From: Streptomyces sp. SKN60
GTDB lineage: Bacteria; Actinomycetota; Actinomycetes; Streptomycetales; Streptomycetaceae
Assembly (NCBI RefSeq): GCF_026236535.1
Contig: NZ_JAHTMW010000012.1
Location: forward strand, 124,001-188,000
Direction: 5' to 3'
Length of the DNA: 64,000 bases
Position numbers and translations under genes: made by a program. Below are positions 18,396-27,600 of this stretch, one piece after another. A model generated the notes under the pieces. The model searched no databases and had not been told where the DNA came from. It saw nothing but the letters and a program-made list of their open reading frames with translations. How positions within the stretch are numbered: the first letter of the stretch is position 1; the number at the start of each line of letters is the position of its first letter.

Positions 18396-20371
18396 GCGGT
18401 GGTGCCCCCGTCGTCTTCCATGATCTCTCCTGTGGCCGTGTTCACGGCGGGCGCGGCCGGGGCCGCCTGCGCGAGGGCCACCGCCACGGCCTCGGCCGTC
18501 TTGCGGCCCATGCCGGGGACCTCGCAGATCTGCTCGATTGTCGCCTGCCGGAGCCGTTTGACCGAGCCGAAATGCTTGATGAGGGCTTGTTTCCGGGTTT
18601 CGCCGAGGCCGGGGATCGCGTCCAGGGGGCTGGTACGGATGCGCTTGTGCCGCTTGGACCGCTGGTAGCGGATGGCGAAGTCGTGAGCCGTGTCACGTAC
18701 CCGCTGAAGGAGGTACAGGCCCTCGCTGGTGCGGGGCAGCACCACCGGGTCGTCGTCGTCCGGCAGCCAGACCTCCTCCAGGCGCTTGGCGAGCCCGCAG
18801 ACGGCGATGTCGTCGATGCCGAGTTCGTCCAGGGCCCGGCGGGCGGCGGCGACCTGCGGCTGCCCGCCGTCGACGACGACGAGCTGCGGGGGGTACGCGA
18901 AGCGCTTGGGCCGCCCGTCGTCCTCGGGCGTGCCCTCGGGCAGCTCGCCGTCCACCCATTCGCCGGTCTTCTCCTTCTCGGCGAGATAGCGCTTGAAGCG
19001 GCGGCTGATCACCTCGTGCATGGACCGGACGTCGTCCTGGCCCTCGAAGCTTTTGATCTGGAAGCGCCGGTACTCGCTCTTGCGGGGCAGCCCGTCCTCG
19101 AAGACGACCATGGAGGCCACCACGTCCTCGCCCTGCAGGTGCGAGATGTCGAAGCACTCGATGCGCAGCGGTGCCGAGTCCAGGTCCAGGGCCTCGGCGA
19201 TCTCCTCCAGGGCCCGGGAGCGGGTGGTGAGGTCGCTGGCCCGCTTGGTCTTGTGCAGGACGAGGGCCTGCTGCGCGTTCCGCGCGACCGTCTCCATCAG
19301 GTCCTTCTTGTCGCCGCGCTGCGGCACGCGCAGCGAGACGTTGGACCCGCGGCGCCCGGAGAGCCAGGCCGTGACCGCCCCGGCGTCCTCCGGCAGCGCC
19401 GGCACCAGGACCTCCTTGGGGACGGCGTCGCCGCTCTCCTCGCCGTACAGCTGCTGCAGGGCGTGCTCGACGAGCCCGGCGGTGTCGACGGCCTCGACCT
19501 TGTCGGTGACCCAGCCGCGCTGGCCGCGCACCCGGCCGCCGCGCACGTGGAAGATCTGCACGGCCGCCTCCAGCTCGTCCTCGGCGAGGGCGATGAGATC
19601 GGCGTCGGTCGCGTCGGCGAGCACCACCGCGCTCTTCTCCATGGCCTTGCGCAGCGCCCCTATGTCGTCGCGCAGCCGGGCGGCCTTCTCGTACTCCATG
19701 TCCTCGGCCGCGAGCATCATCTGCTTCTCCAGGCGGCGCAGATACGTGCCGGTGCGGCCGGCCATGAAGTCGCAGAACTCCTCGGCCAGTTCGCGGTGCT
19801 CGACCGGGGTGACCCGGCCGACGCAGGGCGCCGAGCACTTGCCGATGTAGCCGAGCAGACAGGGCCGTCCGGCGGAGGCGGCATTGCGGAAGACGCCCGC
19901 GGAGCAGGTCCGTACGGGAAACACCCGCAGCATCAGGTCGACGGTCTCGCGGATCGCCCACGCGTGCGCGTACGGACCGAAATAGCGCACGCCCTTCTTC
20001 TTGTGGCCGCGCATGACCTGGACGCGCGGGAACTCCTCGTTCAGCGTCACCGCGAGATACGGGTAGCTCTTGTCGTCCCGGTACTTCACGTTGAACCGGG
20101 GGTCGAACTCCTTGATCCAGGAGTACTCCAGCTGCAGCGCCTCGACCTCGGTGGACACCACCGTCCACTCCACGGACGCGGCCGTGGTCACCATGGTCGC
20201 CGTGCGCGGGTGCAGGCTCGCCAGCGGCTGGAAGTAGTTCGCCAGCCGCTGGCGCAGGGACTTCGCCTTGCCGACGTAGATCACCCGGCGGTGCTCGTCG
20301 CGGAATTTGTAGACCCCGGGCGAGTCGGGGATCTGTCCCGGCTTGGGGCGGTAGCTGGAGGGGTCGGCCAT
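18392..20371 (-). CDS. uvrC: Excinuclease ABC subunit C
   Basis: A 659-residue nuclease making both incisions in nucleotide excision repair. Domains in order: GIY-YIG nuclease (about 10-95, with PGVYKFRDEHRRVIYVGKA), a Cys-rich segment (TCSAGVF, RPCLLGYIGKCSAPC, near 145-175), the UvrB-interacting UVR motif (MEYEKAARLRDDIGAL near 215), the RNase H-like endonuclease domain (RIECFDISHLQGEDVVASMVVF, VVVDGGQPQVAAA), and paired helix-hairpin-helices at the C-terminus (AIPGLGETRKQALI, CEVPGMGRKTAEAVA). ATG 20371 was chosen: a TAGGGT hexamer ends 7 bases before it (leaderless pattern) and GGTGGGA could also serve as ribosome-binding site. First gene of the uvrC-rapZ-yvcK-whiA operon. Confidence 0.97.
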   Translation of the reverse strand: MADPSSYRPKPGQIPDSPGVYKFRDEHRRVIYVGKAKSLRQRLANYFQPLASLHPRTATMVTTAASVEWTVVSTEVEALQLEYSWIKEFDPRFNVKYRDDKSYPYLAVTLNEEFPRVQVMRGHKKKGVRYFGPYAHAWAIRETVDLMLRVFPVRTCSAGVFRNAASAGRPCLLGYIGKCSAPCVGRVTPVEHRELAEEFCDFMAGRTGTYLRRLEKQMMLAAEDMEYEKAARLRDDIGALRKAMEKSAVVLADATDADLIALAEDELEAAVQIFHVRGGRVRGQRGWVTDKVEAVDTAGLVEHALQQLYGEESGDAVPKEVLVPALPEDAGAVTAWLSGRRGSNVSLRVPQRGDKKDLMETVARNAQQALVLHKTKRASDLTTRSRALEEIAEALDLDSAPLRIECFDISHLQGEDVVASMVVFEDGLPRKSEYRRFQIKSFEGQDDVRSMHEVISRRFKRYLAEKEKTGEWVDGELPEGTPEDDGRPKRFAYPPQLVVVDGGQPQVAAARRALDELGIDDIAVCGLAKRLEEVWLPDDDDPVVLPRTSEGLYLLQRVRDTAHDFAIRYQRSKRHKRIRTSPLDAIPGLGETRKQALIKHFGSVKRLRQATIEQICEVPGMGRKTAEAVAVALAQAAPAAPAVNTATGEIMEDDGGTTA

Positions 20372-20479
20372 GGTTCCCACCCTACTGGCGGGGACCGACA
20401 CTCAGACCGCGCGCGAACGGGGGCCGGCCCATGACGGAGGGGCGCACCGCCCCGCGCGGGCGGGGCGGTGGCCCAGGGT

Positions 20480-21274
20480 TCAGGCCCGGCGGGAGGCGCG
20501 GCGGCGGAGCGTCGCCGCGCCCGTCAGGGCCAGGGCGAGGACGGCGCCGGCGCCCGCCGCCGTGGAGGCGACGGTGACGGCGGGGTCGTCGTGCGACGCG
20601 CCGGTGCCCGCGCCCGCGTCGTAACCGCCGGCCGCGCCCTTCCTCGCGTAGGCCGAGCCCGGGAGCTTGTCTCCGTACGCCCGGGTCACCCGGTCCCGGT
20701 ACGCGGCGAGGGTGGTGCCGTTCCTGCCCACCGCCCGCACCGCGTCCTCGTCGAGCGGCAGCACCTTCGTGCCCTTCTGGACGTACCACGCGTCGATCTG
20801 CGGCTCGCGGAACACCGTGCCGCCCGGCAGCGTGCGCCGGCCCGCCGCGTCGTAGCGGCGTTCGTCGTCGCCGGTGGCGATGTTCACCACCTGCCAGTCG
20901 CCGCCGGGCGTGCGCACGGTCCAGAGCGAGGCGGTGCGTCCGTCGGCGGCGACCGCCGTGCTCGCGTGGAACTCGACGCGGGCCACCGGCGCCCCCGGCT
21001 TCCCGGCGACGAAGTCGGGCGACAGGATCCGGACGGGGACGGACCCGCCCTCGATCCGGGGTTTGGCGGCGGACCGCGCAAGAGAGGCGTCGTCCCGGGC
21101 GAAGAAGCGCGCCACCGTGTCGAGCGTCCGCGGCGCGGCCGCCGCCCGCTCCGGAGTCGTCGCGGCCTCCGCGGCCTCCGCCGCCTCCGCCGGGACCGCG
21201 CCGAGCCCGATCGTCAGGACCGCGGCACCGAGCACCGCCCCTATCCGTACGTTCGCCATCGTCATCGCCGTCAC
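20480..21274 (-). CDS. Secreted/anchored hypothetical protein
   Basis: A 264-residue protein I cannot assign to a named family. It begins with a signal peptide (VRIGAVLGAAVLTIGLGAVPAEAAEA), continues with a low-complexity AEAAEAA stretch and a soluble domain (about 50-215) containing RVEFHASTAVAADGRTASLWTVR and WQVVNIATGDDERRYDA, and ends in a hydrophobic helix followed by RRRASRRA, the pattern of a C-terminal membrane anchor. No LPXTG is visible. The GTG at 21274 overlaps the stop of the upstream peptidase gene (GTGA), so the two are coupled; ATGs at 21265 and 21259 are alternatives. A role as partner, inhibitor or substrate of that peptidase is only an inference. Confidence 0.7.
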   Translation of the reverse strand: MTAMTMANVRIGAVLGAAVLTIGLGAVPAEAAEAAEAATTPERAAAAPRTLDTVARFFARDDASLARSAAKPRIEGGSVPVRILSPDFVAGKPGAPVARVEFHASTAVAADGRTASLWTVRTPGGDWQVVNIATGDDERRYDAAGRRTLPGGTVFREPQIDAWYVQKGTKVLPLDEDAVRAVGRNGTTLAAYRDRVTRAYGDKLPGSAYARKGAAGGYDAGAGTGASHDDPAVTVASTAAGAGAVLALALTGAATLRRRASRRA

Positions 21275-21903
21275 GCCCCGATCCGGTAGAGCGAGTGGGT
21301 CCAGGAGAAGGACCCGTTGTTCACGTACCAGGCGTGCGAGGCCCAGTTGTAGCGGTCGCTCGTCGGCCACGGATCGCCCCAGTACACCCAGCCGTTGGCG
21401 TCGTCGTAGCCGTAGAGGACGTGCATGTGGCCGCCGCCGCTCGCCCACTGGATGCGGGTCTCGACCGGCCGGTTCGCGTTGATCTCGGTCTGCACGGTCG
21501 AGTAGCGCAGCCAGCCGTCCACGTACGAGCCGGGGTTGATGCCCGCCCAGCTCAGTCCGTCCTGGACGTTGCCCAGCGTGGCCTGCCAGTTGGGGCAGTC
21601 GTAGCCCTGCTGCCGCCCGAAGGCGGCGTTGCAGAACTGGTTCTGCGAGTAGGTGCGGCCGTACCAGGTGGCGATGGTGTTGCCGCCTGCCGCCCAGCAC
21701 CAGTTGTCCTTCTGCTGGGCCTGCATGGTGATGTTCAGGCGCTTGTACGCGGAGGTGGAGACGTCCTGGGTGGAGACGTCCTTGGCCGAGACGTGCTGGG
21801 TGGAGACGTCCTCGCCGGTCGGCGCGGCGGACGCCGGCGCGGCGGGGACGAGGAACAGGGCGGCGGCTGCGGCAAGCACCGCCAGGGCCTTTCTGCTGCG
21901 CAT
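21271..21903 (-). CDS. Secreted papain-like cysteine protease (C39/C70-like)
   Basis: A 210-residue exported protein. The signal peptide spans residues 1-27 (MRSRKALAVLAAAAALFLVP...ASA). A short prosegment repeats DVST four times (EDVSTQHVSAKDVSTQDVSTS). The catalytic domain shows the papain-type order: oxyanion Gln and nucleophile Cys in QQKDNWCWAAGG (near 64-75), His in SGGGHMHVLYGYDD (near 160), and the Asp in YWGDPWP (near 180). This arrangement is that of the AvrRpt2/C70-like and C39-like secreted proteases of Streptomyces. GGAGG lies 7 bases before the ATG. It is the first gene of a pair with the downstream anchored hypothetical. The substrate is unknown. Confidence 0.82.
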   Translation of the reverse strand: MRSRKALAVLAAAAALFLVPAAPASAAPTGEDVSTQHVSAKDVSTQDVSTSAYKRLNITMQAQQKDNWCWAAGGNTIATWYGRTYSQNQFCNAAFGRQQGYDCPNWQATLGNVQDGLSWAGINPGSYVDGWLRYSTVQTEINANRPVETRIQWASGGGHMHVLYGYDDANGWVYWGDPWPTSDRYNWASHAWYVNNGSFSWTHSLYRIGA

Positions 21904-22139
21904 CGCGTTCCTCCCGAGGTGGGGATGTGGGGAGTGAGTGGGGGGAGAGGAGCGCGTCCGGACGCTGCCTGGAGCATCGAACGTTGTCCGGATCGGGTCA
22001 ACACGCTTCAATGCGGGGTGACGGCGGGCTGTGAACGGTGCGACCCGGATGTGAACAGCCGTCCCCTGCCCACCTGCCCGCCCGCCCCGGCGGGCGCGCG
22101 CCGCCGCCCCCTGCCGTGAACGTTCACTGAGGAGTCCTC

Positions 22140-23069
22140 GTGGGCCACACCGAGGCCGATCTGGCGCAACTGCTGCACACCGGTCCGTTCCACCTGGCGC
22201 TGCGCACGGCGCTCGCGGTGCGCGGGCTGCCGCTCCAGCGGGTGCAGCACCATCTGGCGCACCGGGGCGTCAAGGTCGGGGTGACCTCGCTGAGTTACTG
22301 GCAGCAGGGGGCACGGCGGCCGCAGCGGCCGGAGTCGATGAAGGCGGTGCGGGCCCTGGAGGAGGTGCTCCAGCTGCCCGACAACTCGCTGATCCGGCTG
22401 CTCCGCGAGGACGCCGCGGCCCGCGCCGAGGTCGAGCGTCCGGCGGCCCGCTCGTACCGCTCGCTGGTCGAGGCCTCCGGGGTGGTGGAGCAGCTGCTCG
22501 CGGAGCTGGAGTGCCCGGCGGACGGCGGGCTGCACACGGTGGGCCACCAGGAGCGGGTACGGATCGGCGCCGGGCGCGAGCTGCTCGGCCGGGACTCGCA
22601 GCAGGTGGTGCGGGCGCACCGGGACGGCGTCGACCGCTATCTCGCGATCCACCGCGGCGATCCGGGCTGCGACCCGTCCCGGGTGGAGGTGCGGGCGACG
22701 GAGAACTGCCGCACGGGCCGGGTGCGGCGGCACGCGGAGACCGGGGTGTGCGTGGCCGAGCTGCTCTTCGACGCGCGGCTGCGGGCCGGGGACACGTATC
22801 TCTTCTCGTACGCCTTCGAGGACGGCACCGGCGGACCGAGCCGGGAGTACGTGCGCGGCTTCGGCTTCGCCGGTGGGCAGTACGTGCTCCAGGTGCGCTT
22901 CGACGAGGCGGCCCTGCCGGTGCGCTGCCGGCGGTTCGCGCAGGCCTCGACGGGCGCGCCGCGCGGCGGCCGGGCCGAGCTGACGCTGAGCGGCCGGCAC
23001 CGCACGGTGCACGTGGTGGAGCAGGGGGTGCGCCCGGGGATCCTGGGGATCGAGTGGGACTGGTCCTGA
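22140..23069 (+). CDS. XRE-like helix-turn-helix regulatory protein
   Basis: A 309-residue Streptomyces-type regulator. The N-terminal ~85 residues form a helix-turn-helix region: FHLALRTALAVRGLPLQRVQHHLAHRGVKVGVTSLSYWQQGARRP is followed by RALEEVLQLPDNSLIRLL, the layout of a transcription factor that counts repeats by an XRE-type domain. The remaining ~220 residues are a beta-rich domain (CRTGRVRRHAETGVCVAELLFDARLRAGDTYLFSYAFED) of unknown ligand. GAGGAG lies 6 bases before the GTG start. No obvious partner is adjacent; it is convergent with the Rieske gene. Confidence 0.72.
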   Translation: MGHTEADLAQLLHTGPFHLALRTALAVRGLPLQRVQHHLAHRGVKVGVTSLSYWQQGARRPQRPESMKAVRALEEVLQLPDNSLIRLLREDAAARAEVERPAARSYRSLVEASGVVEQLLAELECPADGGLHTVGHQERVRIGAGRELLGRDSQQVVRAHRDGVDRYLAIHRGDPGCDPSRVEVRATENCRTGRVRRHAETGVCVAELLFDARLRAGDTYLFSYAFEDGTGGPSREYVRGFGFAGGQYVLQVRFDEAALPVRCRRFAQASTGAPRGGRAELTLSGRHRTVHVVEQGVRPGILGIEWDWS

Positions 23070-23105
23070 CCGGGCGCGAGATCTCCTCCGGCTAGGCCCT
23101 AGGCC

Positions 23106-23531
23106 CTAGGCCTTCGGGCCGGCGATCAGCCTGCCGTTCTCGACCCGGACCGGGACCGCGGGGAGCGGCACGGTCGCCGGGCCCTGGAGGGCCTTGCCGG
23201 TGGTGACGTCGAAGCGGCTGCCGTGGCAGGGGCAGTTGCCCTCGTTGTCCTCGATCTTGTCCAGGACGCAGCCGGCGTGGGTGCACTGGGCGCTGAACGC
23301 CTTGTACTCGCCCTTGGCCGGGCAGTGCACCAGGAGCCGCTGCTCGCGGTAGAGCTTGGCGCCGCCGACGGGGATCTCGTCGGGCGCGCCGAGGGCGACC
23401 GGGGCGGTGGGCGTGGGGTTCTCGGCGTGGCCGAGCTTGGAGTCGGTGGAGCAGGCGGCGACACCCAGCCCGGCGGCCCCGGCGAGGGCGGCGCCTTTGA
23501 GGACGGTGCGGCGGGTGGACTGGCCGGACAT
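23106..23531 (-). CDS. Tat-exported Rieske [2Fe-2S] lipoprotein
   Basis: A 141-residue Rieske protein. The N-terminus has a twin-arginine motif (STRRTVLKG, Arg7-Arg8) and a lipobox ending in Cys27 (GVAAC), so it is folded before export and lipid-anchored. The cluster-binding boxes are complete: QCTHAGC gives ligands Cys83 and His85, and CPCHGS gives Cys100 and His103, with Cys88 and Cys102 placed for the usual disulphide. It lacks the transmembrane helix of cytochrome bc1 Rieske subunits, so it is more likely a stand-alone electron carrier. No redox partner is adjacent. GTGGAGC upstream of the ATG is a fair ribosome-binding site. Confidence 0.9.
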   Translation of the reverse strand: MSGQSTRRTVLKGAALAGAAGLGVAACSTDSKLGHAENPTPTAPVALGAPDEIPVGGAKLYREQRLLVHCPAKGEYKAFSAQCTHAGCVLDKIEDNEGNCPCHGSRFDVTTGKALQGPATVPLPAVPVRVENGRLIAGPKA

Positions 23532-23717
23532 GAGCGCTCCACGGTGTCGGCTCGGGGACGGGACAGGCGGTCCCAGAAGGGACCGAACCGACGATACCGG
23601 CGCGTACGCGGGGGCCGGCGGGCGGGTCGGCGGGGCGGGTGGCGGGCAGGTCGGCGGGGCCCTGACCGTCGGGCCGTGGTTGTCGGCCGGTGCCGGTGAT
23701 GGGTTACGTTCCGGTGC

Positions 23718-24611
23718 GTGATCGTCGTCGCCGGTGAGTCCCTGATCGACCTGGTCCCCGACGGGGCGCCGGGCCCCCTGGCCCCGCTGCTGCCCCGGCC
23801 GGGCGGCGGCCCGTACAACACCGCCGTGGCCCTGGGGCGGCTCGGCGCGGACGTGGCCTTCTGCTCTCGGATGTCGACGGACGCCTTCGGCGAGGCGCTG
23901 CTTGAACGGCTCGGCGCGGCGGGCGTCGCGACGGGACTCGTCCAGCGCGGTCCCGAGCCGACCACCCTGGCGGTGGCCGCGGTGGGGTCGGACGGCTCGG
24001 CGCGCTACGGCTTCTACGTCGAAGGCACGGCCGACCGGCTCTTCGCGCTCCCCGAGCGGCTGCCGGCCGGCGTACGGGCGGTGGCCTTCGGGACCTGCTC
24101 CATGGCCCTGGAGCCGGGCGCGAGCGCGTACGAGGCGCTGCTGCGCCGCTCGGCGCGGGAGGGCGTGCTGACCCTGCTCGACCCGAACATCCGGCCGGTC
24201 CTCATCCCGGACGCGGACGCCTACCGGAAGCGGTTCGCGGGCTGGCTGCCGGACGTCCGTCTGCTGAAGCTCTCGGAGGAGGACGCGGCCTGGCTGGGCG
24301 GCTCCCCCGCCGACTGGCGGTCCGCGGGTCCGGCGGCCGTGGTGCTGACCCGGGGCGGCGACGGTCTGACGGTGTTCACCCGGGGGTACGAGGTGTCCGT
24401 CCCGGGCGTGCGGGTGCCGGTGGTGGACACGATCGGCGCGGGCGACACGGTGAACGCGGCCCTGCTGCACGGCCTGGCGGGCCGCGCCCCGGAGGCGCTC
24501 GGCCGGACGGACTGGCACGAGCTGCTGACGTTCGCCGCGCGGGCGGCGGCGATCACCTGCACCCGGGCGGGCGCGGAGCCGCCGTACGCCCACGAGCTCG
24601 GCGACGGCTGA
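23718..24611 (+). CDS. PfkB-family carbohydrate kinase (fructokinase-like)
   Basis: A 297-residue ribokinase-fold sugar kinase. It begins with IVVAGESLIDLVPDG, the substrate-binding opening typical of fructokinases, followed by GGGPYNTAVALGRLGADVAF (PfkB signature 1) and the C-terminal signature VVDTIGAGDTVNAALLHG with the catalytic Asp and anion hole. The substrate is probably fructose or a similar ketose; 2-keto-3-deoxygluconate is an alternative. A TACGTT hexamer ends 7 bases before the GTG start and there is no ribosome-binding site, so the transcript is probably leaderless. It is convergent with uvrA over a strong hairpin. Confidence 0.85.
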   Translation: MIVVAGESLIDLVPDGAPGPLAPLLPRPGGGPYNTAVALGRLGADVAFCSRMSTDAFGEALLERLGAAGVATGLVQRGPEPTTLAVAAVGSDGSARYGFYVEGTADRLFALPERLPAGVRAVAFGTCSMALEPGASAYEALLRRSAREGVLTLLDPNIRPVLIPDADAYRKRFAGWLPDVRLLKLSEEDAAWLGGSPADWRSAGPAAVVLTRGGDGLTVFTRGYEVSVPGVRVPVVDTIGAGDTVNAALLHGLAGRAPEALGRTDWHELLTFAARAAAITCTRAGAEPPYAHELGDG

Positions 24612-24641
24612 GGGGGCGCCCTCCTTACGGCGGGCGCCCCC
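24612..24641. terminator. Bidirectional terminator between the PfkB kinase and uvrA
   Basis: A perfect 10-bp stem, GGGGGCGCCC (24612-24621) with GGGCGCCCCC (24632-24641), with a 10-base loop. It begins at the stop of the kinase and lies 22 bp after the uvrA stop. Confidence 0.8.
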
Positions 24642-24663
24642 TCGGGGCCGGTGTCGGCGCCCG

Positions 24664-27600
24664 TCAGGCCTTGCGGGCCCGGGTGGTGGCCGTCTTCTTG
24701 GCGGTGGTCTTCTTCGCCGCCGGGGTCTTGGTCGCGGCCGCCGCCGTCTTCTTCGCCGGGGCCTTCTTCGCCGCTGCCTTCTTGGCGCCGCGCGCGGCCG
24801 GGACGGAGGCCGTGGCGTCGCTGATCCGGTCGGCGGCGAGGATCTCCCGCAGGAACTTGCCGGTGTGGCTGGCCGGCACGGAGGCGACCTCCTCCGGGGT
24901 GCCCTCGGCGACGACGATGCCGCCGCCGCTGCCGCCCTCGGGGCCCATGTCGATGATCCAGTCCGCGGTCTTGATCACGTCCAGGTTGTGCTCGATGACG
25001 ATCACCGAGTTGCCCTTGTCGACCAGGCCGGAGAGCACCTTGATCAGCTTCGAGATGTCCTCGAAGTGGAGGCCGGTGGTCGGCTCGTCCAGGACGTAGA
25101 CCGTGCGGCCCGTGGAGCGCTTCTGGAGCTCGGAGGCGAGCTTGACGCGCTGGGCCTCGCCGCCGGAGAGGGTCGGCGCGGACTGGCCGAGGCGCACATA
25201 GCCGAGGCCGACCTCGGTGAGGGTGCGCAGATGGCGGGAGATGGTCGGGACGGCCTCGAAGAAGTCCAGCGCCTCCTCGATGGGCAGGTCGAGGACCTCC
25301 GAGATGGACTTGCCCTTGTAGTGGACCTCCAGGGTCTCCCGGTTGTAGCGGGCGCCGTGGCAGACCTCGCACGGGACGTAGACGTCCGGGAGGAAGTTCA
25401 TCTCGATCTTGATGGTGCCGTCGCCGGAGCAGTTCTCGCAGCGGCCGCCCTTGACGTTGAAGGAGAAGCGGCCGGGCAGATAGCCGCGGACCTTCGCCTC
25501 CATCGTCTCCGCGAAGAGCTTGCGGATGTGGTCGAAGACGCCGGTGTACGTCGCCGGGTTGGACCGCGGGGTGCGGCCGATGGGCGACTGGTCGACGTGC
25601 ACGACCTTGTCGACGAGGTCGTCGCCGTCCACGCGCGTGTGCCGGCCGGGCACCGACTTCGCGCCGTTCAGCTCGCGCGCCAGGTGGGTGTAGAGGATGT
25701 CGTTGACGAGGGTCGACTTGCCGGAGCCGGAGACGCCCGTGACGGCGGTGAGGACGCCCAGCGGGAAGGAGACGTCGATGTCCCGCAGGTTGTTCTCCCG
25801 GGCGCCGTGCACGGTGAGGCGGCGCGAGGGGTCGACGGGGCGGCGGATCTCCGGCGTGACGATCGCCCGGCGGCCGGACAGATACTGCCCGGTCATCGAC
25901 TCCTCGTTGGCGAGCAGCTCCTTCAGGGATCCGGAGTGGACCACCTTGCCGCCGTGCTCACCGGCGCCGGGGCCGATGTCGACGACCCAGTCGGCCACCT
26001 TGATGGTGTCCTCGTCGTGCTCGACGACGATGAGCGTGTTGCCCATGTCGCGCAGCCGGACCAGGGTCTCGATGAGCCGGTGGTTGTCGCGCTGGTGCAG
26101 GCCGATGGACGGCTCGTCGAGCACGTACAGGACACCGACCAGGCCGGAGCCGATCTGGGTGGCGAGCCGGATGCGCTGGGCCTCGCCGCCGGACAGGGTG
26201 CCGGCCGCGCGGTTGAGCGAGAGGTAGTCGAGGCCGACGTCGACGAGGAAGCGCAGCCGCTCGTTGACCTCCTTGAGGACCCGCTCGGCGATCTTCTTGT
26301 CCCGCGCGTTGAGCGTGAGCCGGCCGAGGAACTCGGCGCAGTCGCTGATCGACATCGCGGAGACCTCGGCGATGGACCTCTCCATCACGGTGACCGCGAG
26401 CACGATCGGCTTCAGGCGGGTGCCCTCACAGGTGGGGCAGGGCACCTCGCGCATGTAGCCCTCGAAGCGCTCGCGGCTCGCGTCGCTCTCGGCCTCGCTG
26501 TGCCGCCGCTTCACGAAGGAGACGGCGCCCTCGAAGGCGGGCGTGGTGTAGGAGCGCTCGCGACCGTACCGGTTGCGGTAGCGGACCTCGACCTGGGTCT
26601 TGTGGCCGTACATCAGCGCCTTCTTGGCGCGCTGCGGCAGGCCCGCGTACGGGATGTCGGTGCGGAAGCCGAGGGCCTGGGAGAGGCCGCCGATCAGCCG
26701 GCCGAAGTACTCCTTGGTGTGGCCGTGCGACCAGGGGTGGATGGCGCCCTCGTCGAGCGACTTCTCCTCGTCGGGCACGACCAGCTCGGCGTCGACCTCC
26801 ATGCGGGTGCCGATGCCGGTGCAGTCCGGGCAGGCGCCGAAGGGCGAGTTGAAGGAGAAGGAGCGCGGCTCCAGCTCCTCGAAGGACAGGTCGTCGTACG
26901 GGCAGTAGAGGTGCTCCGAGTACATCCGCTCGCGCTCGGGGTCGTCCTCGGCGAGGTCGACGAAGTCGAGCACGACCATGCCGCCGGAGAGCCCGAGGGC
27001 GGTCTCGACGGAGTCGGTGAGGCGGCGCTTGGCGCTGTCCTTCACGGTGAGGCGGTCGACGACCACCTCGATGGTGTGCTTCTCCTGCTTCTTGAGCGTC
27101 GGCGGCTCGCTGAGCTGGATCGTCTGCCCGTCGACCCGGGCGCGGCTGTAGCCCTTGGTCTGGAGGTCGGCGAAGAGGTCGACGAACTCGCCCTTGCGCT
27201 CGCGCACCAGCGGCGACAGCACCTGGAAGCGGCTGCCCTCGGGCAGCTCCAGGACCTTGTCGACGATGGCCTGCGGGGACTGGCGGGAGATCGGGCGGCG
27301 GCACTCGGGACAGTGCGGCTTGCCGATGCGGGCGAAGAGCAGCCGGAGGTAGTCGTAGACCTCGGTGATCGTGCCGACCGTGGAGCGCGGGTTGCGCGAG
27401 GTCGACTTCTGGTCGATGGAGACGGCCGGCGACAGGCCCTCGATGAAGTCGACGTCCGGCTTGTCCATCTGGCCGAGGAACTGCCGGGCGTAGGAGGAGA
27501 GCGACTCGACGTACCGGCGCTGCCCCTCGGCGAAGATCGTGTCGAACGCGAGGGAGGACTTGCCCGACCCGGAGAGCCCGGTGAAGACGATGAGGGAGTC

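Noticed and set aside
22000..22139. Possible second regulatory palindrome before the XRE-like gene
   Set aside because: Only short imperfect arms; no dyad comparable with those listed.
23093..23113. TAGGCCC tripled between the XRE-like and Rieske genes
   Set aside because: Short perfect heptamer repeat in non-coding DNA (and the end of the Rieske gene) with no evidence of function; possibly a weak terminator part.
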